From NCBI RefSeq assembly GCF_026210795.1, contig NC_089444.1, positions 1,292,501 through 1,356,500 of the forward strand: DNA of 64,000 bases, in the 5' to 3' direction. Position numbers and translations under genes: made by a program. Source of the stretch: Rhizophagus irregularis (taxonomy: Eukaryota; Glomeromycota; Glomeromycetes; Glomerales; Glomeraceae). Positions 61,026 to 64,000 of the stretch are shown piece after piece. The notes below the pieces were generated by a model. It was not told where the DNA came from and did no database searches. It saw only the letters and a program-made list of their open reading frames with translations. Numbering within the stretch: the stretch's first letter is position 1; the number at the start of each line of letters is the position of its first letter.

Positions 61026-64000
61026 TTTTATGAAGAATTTAAAGATGATATATTATTATATATATTTTAAAAAAAGGAGGAAGAGAAATATATTATTTTT
61101 TTTTTGAAGATTTTTTTTTAAAAAAAAATGAGAACTCAAAAAAAGGAGTGTATTTATAATTTAGCAATTATTACAAATTACAAACAAAAAAAAATACATC
61201 GCAAATTGCAACAAAAACATATTCCATTCAACAAAAGTTTTATGTAATTATTATTATTAACAAAACCATTTTTTTAATTAACAAAGACAATGGTTTTGAT
61301 GATGAATTATGAAAAACGATTTTTTCAATAACTATTTTTTAAACCATGTTTATCATGTTTTTATTATAAAAGGTAATTATTTCTTTTAAGCATGAAAAGA
61401 CATCATAAGGATTTTCGCGTGTTAATAATATAACTGATAGTCAAGACTATCACAAAAAAGTGATAGCTGGGTTATTTTTAGCTGTCTGCTGTCTTGTGCC
61501 ACAAATTGCGTCATCAATGACAATTAACAAATGCTTTTGTTCTCAGTCATCAAAAAATAAAAAGAAAATTCTCCCTATCAAACAAACGACCAACCAGAAC
61601 GGCGTTCCACTTAATAGGGTAACAATGATTGTAGTACAACTTGATTAATTGGCTAATCGGTCTTATCCGTAAAAAAACCAAGAGAATTTAGATTTAACAT
61701 ATATACCCGAAAGAGAAATGGTTAAATGACATGACACGCTTAATCATGATATTCTTACGAAAGAGTTTTAAAGATATGTAAATATGTCTATTGTTTCAAT
61801 AATTACACTAAAATAAAACCTTCCAATGAACTAGTATTTAACAAATCTCGTTATTGTGAATAAACAAACATTAGTTATTAATTGGAGCGGTATCAAAAAA
61901 AAAAGCACGTTTACTTGGCCTAATTACTGATTATGTTTAGATAAATGAACGATTAAAACCGAGGACATATGTCGCCTAATAGGACAGTAATCGGACACGA
62001 ACTTAAAAAAAAAATTTATTTCATTTTTTTATTCTATATTTGGAACTTTACGTAATAAATGACAACCCACTAATGCACAAAATAAAATACTCCTAGAAAG
62101 AAGAAATTTTAATCAGTGGAAATAGCTAAAATTTCTTAAAACTACACAAATTTTGTAATTGTGCAGCGCAATATTATATTTAGTTTAGGTGTATAAATTT
62201 TTAAAGTATTTGTATTTACTGCGGTCTGGGATGACCTTAAACTATCATAAATTGGGTTTATTAGGGGATTAAACATCCGTAATGATGTAAAACTATTCTT
62301 GTGTAATTATTTAATTTTATTTTATTATATTACTAGCATTACTAGCAGTTACTCGTTGCTTCGCACCGTGGACCAATGAGTTTGTTTAAATAGAAAATAT
62401 TAGAATTAAAGACGGTTACAGCAGTTTTTTGTTTATAATTAAGTATGTATTAAATTATAATTATAATATTAGAATGATATAAATTATATTGAGAATTGGT
62501 AAACTTCGCCTGGGTCTTCGATCACGCGGCAGATTTAATATTTTCGATTGGCCAGATTGGCGTCATGTTTTATCGAGGTTCGTTTCCTCAGTTCTTTCGG
62601 TCTCGAGGTATTTTTCTTTCTTTTCTTTTATTTTTATTTCTAACTTACATTGCTTCTTACTAACTCTATTTCATTATTTTTAGGTCTTTTATCCGATTCT
62701 GCAATTAAGGTTCAGTTGTTTTTCACTTTATATTTCGTTTCTTATTTTTTATTTTTTTTATTTTGTTTCCGTTTCATATTTCGTTTTTCACTAATTTTAT
62801 TTAGATTTTTTAGTTCTATCGGTTCTACAATTAATAAAGGCATGTTTTTATTTTTTATTTATCTTTTTATTTTGCTTCTATCTTATATTTCGTTTCTTAC
62901 TAACTTCATTTTTTTTACTTTATTATTTATTTTTACTTGGTTTCCCTATAAAAAATTTTATCCGTTATTTCTGTAAAAACTCCGTAAAAATGAGCCTTTC
63001 ACGGATCCATTCATGGAAAATGTAAATAATTCGATAAATTCCATGATATAAAGTTATTAATTCCAGAAATATGAGCCTTTTACGGAAAAAAGATGGAATA
63101 AAAAAAAATGGATTACCTTTTTTTACAGGGTTTCCTATCATTATCTTTTGCTACATGATGATCATTTTTTTATTTTTTTGTCTCTCATAATTTTTCACTT
63201 CCTATTACTTCTCATTATTCCATTCTTTTCGTCTCCCATTATTTTCTATTTCTATTACATCCATTATTTCTTTTTCTCTCCTGTTTACTTCCCATCATTT
63301 CTTTTTGTCTCTCATCATTCCTTTTCGTTTCTCATCACTCCTCTTTATCTTCCCATCACTCCTTTTCATCTCCCATCACTCCTCTTCATCTTATAATCAC
63401 TTCTTTTCATTCCCATTTCTCCTCTACTCCCTTTCATCTTCAATTACTTTCCATTATTCCATTGTTATTTCATTTTTTTATTAGCATCTTTCTTCTTAAT
63501 CATTGTAATTTACTTAAACGAAATTAGAACAAAGTGAAGACGAAAAAAGAGAACAAGAAACAAGAACCCATCTGAAATTTCAAAGCACTGAAGTTGCCAA
63601 AGAGCTGAGATCTAAGATGAAACAAAATTAGAATGAAGTTAAAAAACGAAAAATTCCTTTCATTTAAAAAGAAATAAAAAAAATTTTTCATTTTAATCCT
63701 CCATTATTTAAAAAATTTTTTACCTTTTATTTTTTTCCCTCATCGGCCATTTCTTTCGTTAATTTAATAATATATTTTAAACACTAACTGTTAACGTAGA
63801 TACCGTAGTTAACAGGTGAATCCTAGTTTTATATAAAAATGAATGATAATCATTTCATTAGTGCTTAATAATTACCTAAGACGAAATGATTAACCAGTTA
63901 GTGCGATTTTGTAATAATTGATATACATTCCAGTTGTGCAAAATTTGTTTATCATATATGCAATGATGCAATGTTTTGTACTTGTGATCAACACTTTTGT
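61026..64000. other. AT-rich and pyrimidine-rich end of the window
   Basis: About 3 kb without a supported gene. A 62-codon frame at 61460 has no ATG start. From 62600 onward the plus strand becomes T/C-rich. A short Glu/Lys-rich coding-like scrap lies near 63535-63630 (EQSEDEKREQETRTHLKF) but ends at a stop. The window ends inside intergenic sequence. Confidence 0.5.
63140..63480. repeat. Pyrimidine-rich imperfect tandem repeat
   Basis: A unit near CATCACTCCTCTTCATCTCC, about 17-22 bp, recurs many times with substitutions. The 82-codon frame here (63148-63396) is a product of the repeat. Confidence 0.65.

Noticed and set aside
61460-61648. Possible small secreted protein (LFLAVCCLVPQIASS)
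   Set aside because: The frame has no ATG at its start and an upstream stop; no splice acceptor or partner exon was convincing.
62489-63396. Plus-strand Phe/Leu-rich frames resembling membrane proteins
   Set aside because: The hydrophobicity comes from T-rich repeats; there is no start context, domain or conservation.

Overview
The window is about 75 percent AT and eukaryotic. Its genes have short GT..AG introns (roughly 50-130 bp), and tyrosine-kinase-like (TKL-like) kinase genes and transposon debris make up much of it. A QDE-1/RDR-type RNA-dependent RNA polymerase, an expanded divergent kinase family, a KH-domain protein and a tnp2-like transposase family with degraded copies together point to an arbuscular mycorrhizal fungus (Glomeromycotina, most like Rhizophagus). 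That assignment is inference from sequence character and remembered families, not a database match.

Layout. 0.2-2.0 kb: a multi-exon hypothetical gene (-) with an in-frame TGA. 3.0-7.5 kb: a broken transposase-like gene (+) split by a probable solo LTR with a 4-bp target duplication. 7.5-10 kb: foldback MITEs. 10.0-13.3 kb: a two-exon RdRP (-). 13.3-18.4 kb: gene-poor, with a 358-bp retroposon and a 535-bp non-autonomous hAT element, both with target duplications. 18.4-21.6 kb: a 12-exon gene (-) with a possible PD-(D/E)XK-like fold. 23.9-25.3 kb: a four-exon multi-pass membrane protein (+). 25.9-28 kb: a gene remnant, a processed retrocopy, pyrimidine-rich repeats and a structured 108-bp tandem repeat.

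28.6-58.7 kb is the centre of the window: five related kinase loci. A (+, 28.6-31.3), C (+, 34.6-38.7), B (-, 46.9-41.5), D (-, 55.8-54.5) and E (-, 58.7-57.2). E has the simple form: one exon with a CxxC/WCxxC zinc-ribbon-like motif and the kinase Gly-loop/beta-3 region, then an exon with the rest of the kinase. In A, B and C the first module has become a tandem array of 3, 8 and 6 interchangeable phase-0 exons (about 390-507 nt each) in front of one catalytic exon. The unit next to the catalytic exon keeps the GGF of the glycine loop and the lysine, while most upstream units have drifted. The arrays could be spliced inclusively, giving proteins of about 1,213 (C) and 1,573 (B) residues with many partial N-lobes, or selectively, pairing one N-lobe with a common C-lobe. 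This is the best candidate for an undescribed system here. B and C are convergent; a short inverted-repeat element lies downstream of A, B and C.

49.9-50.5 kb: a coiled-coil protein (-). 60.6-61.0 kb: a small KH-domain protein (-). The remaining long AT-rich stretches hold MITEs, microsatellites and gene remnants. I see no rRNA, tRNA or CRISPR array. All exon joins were made by eye and no transcript evidence was available.
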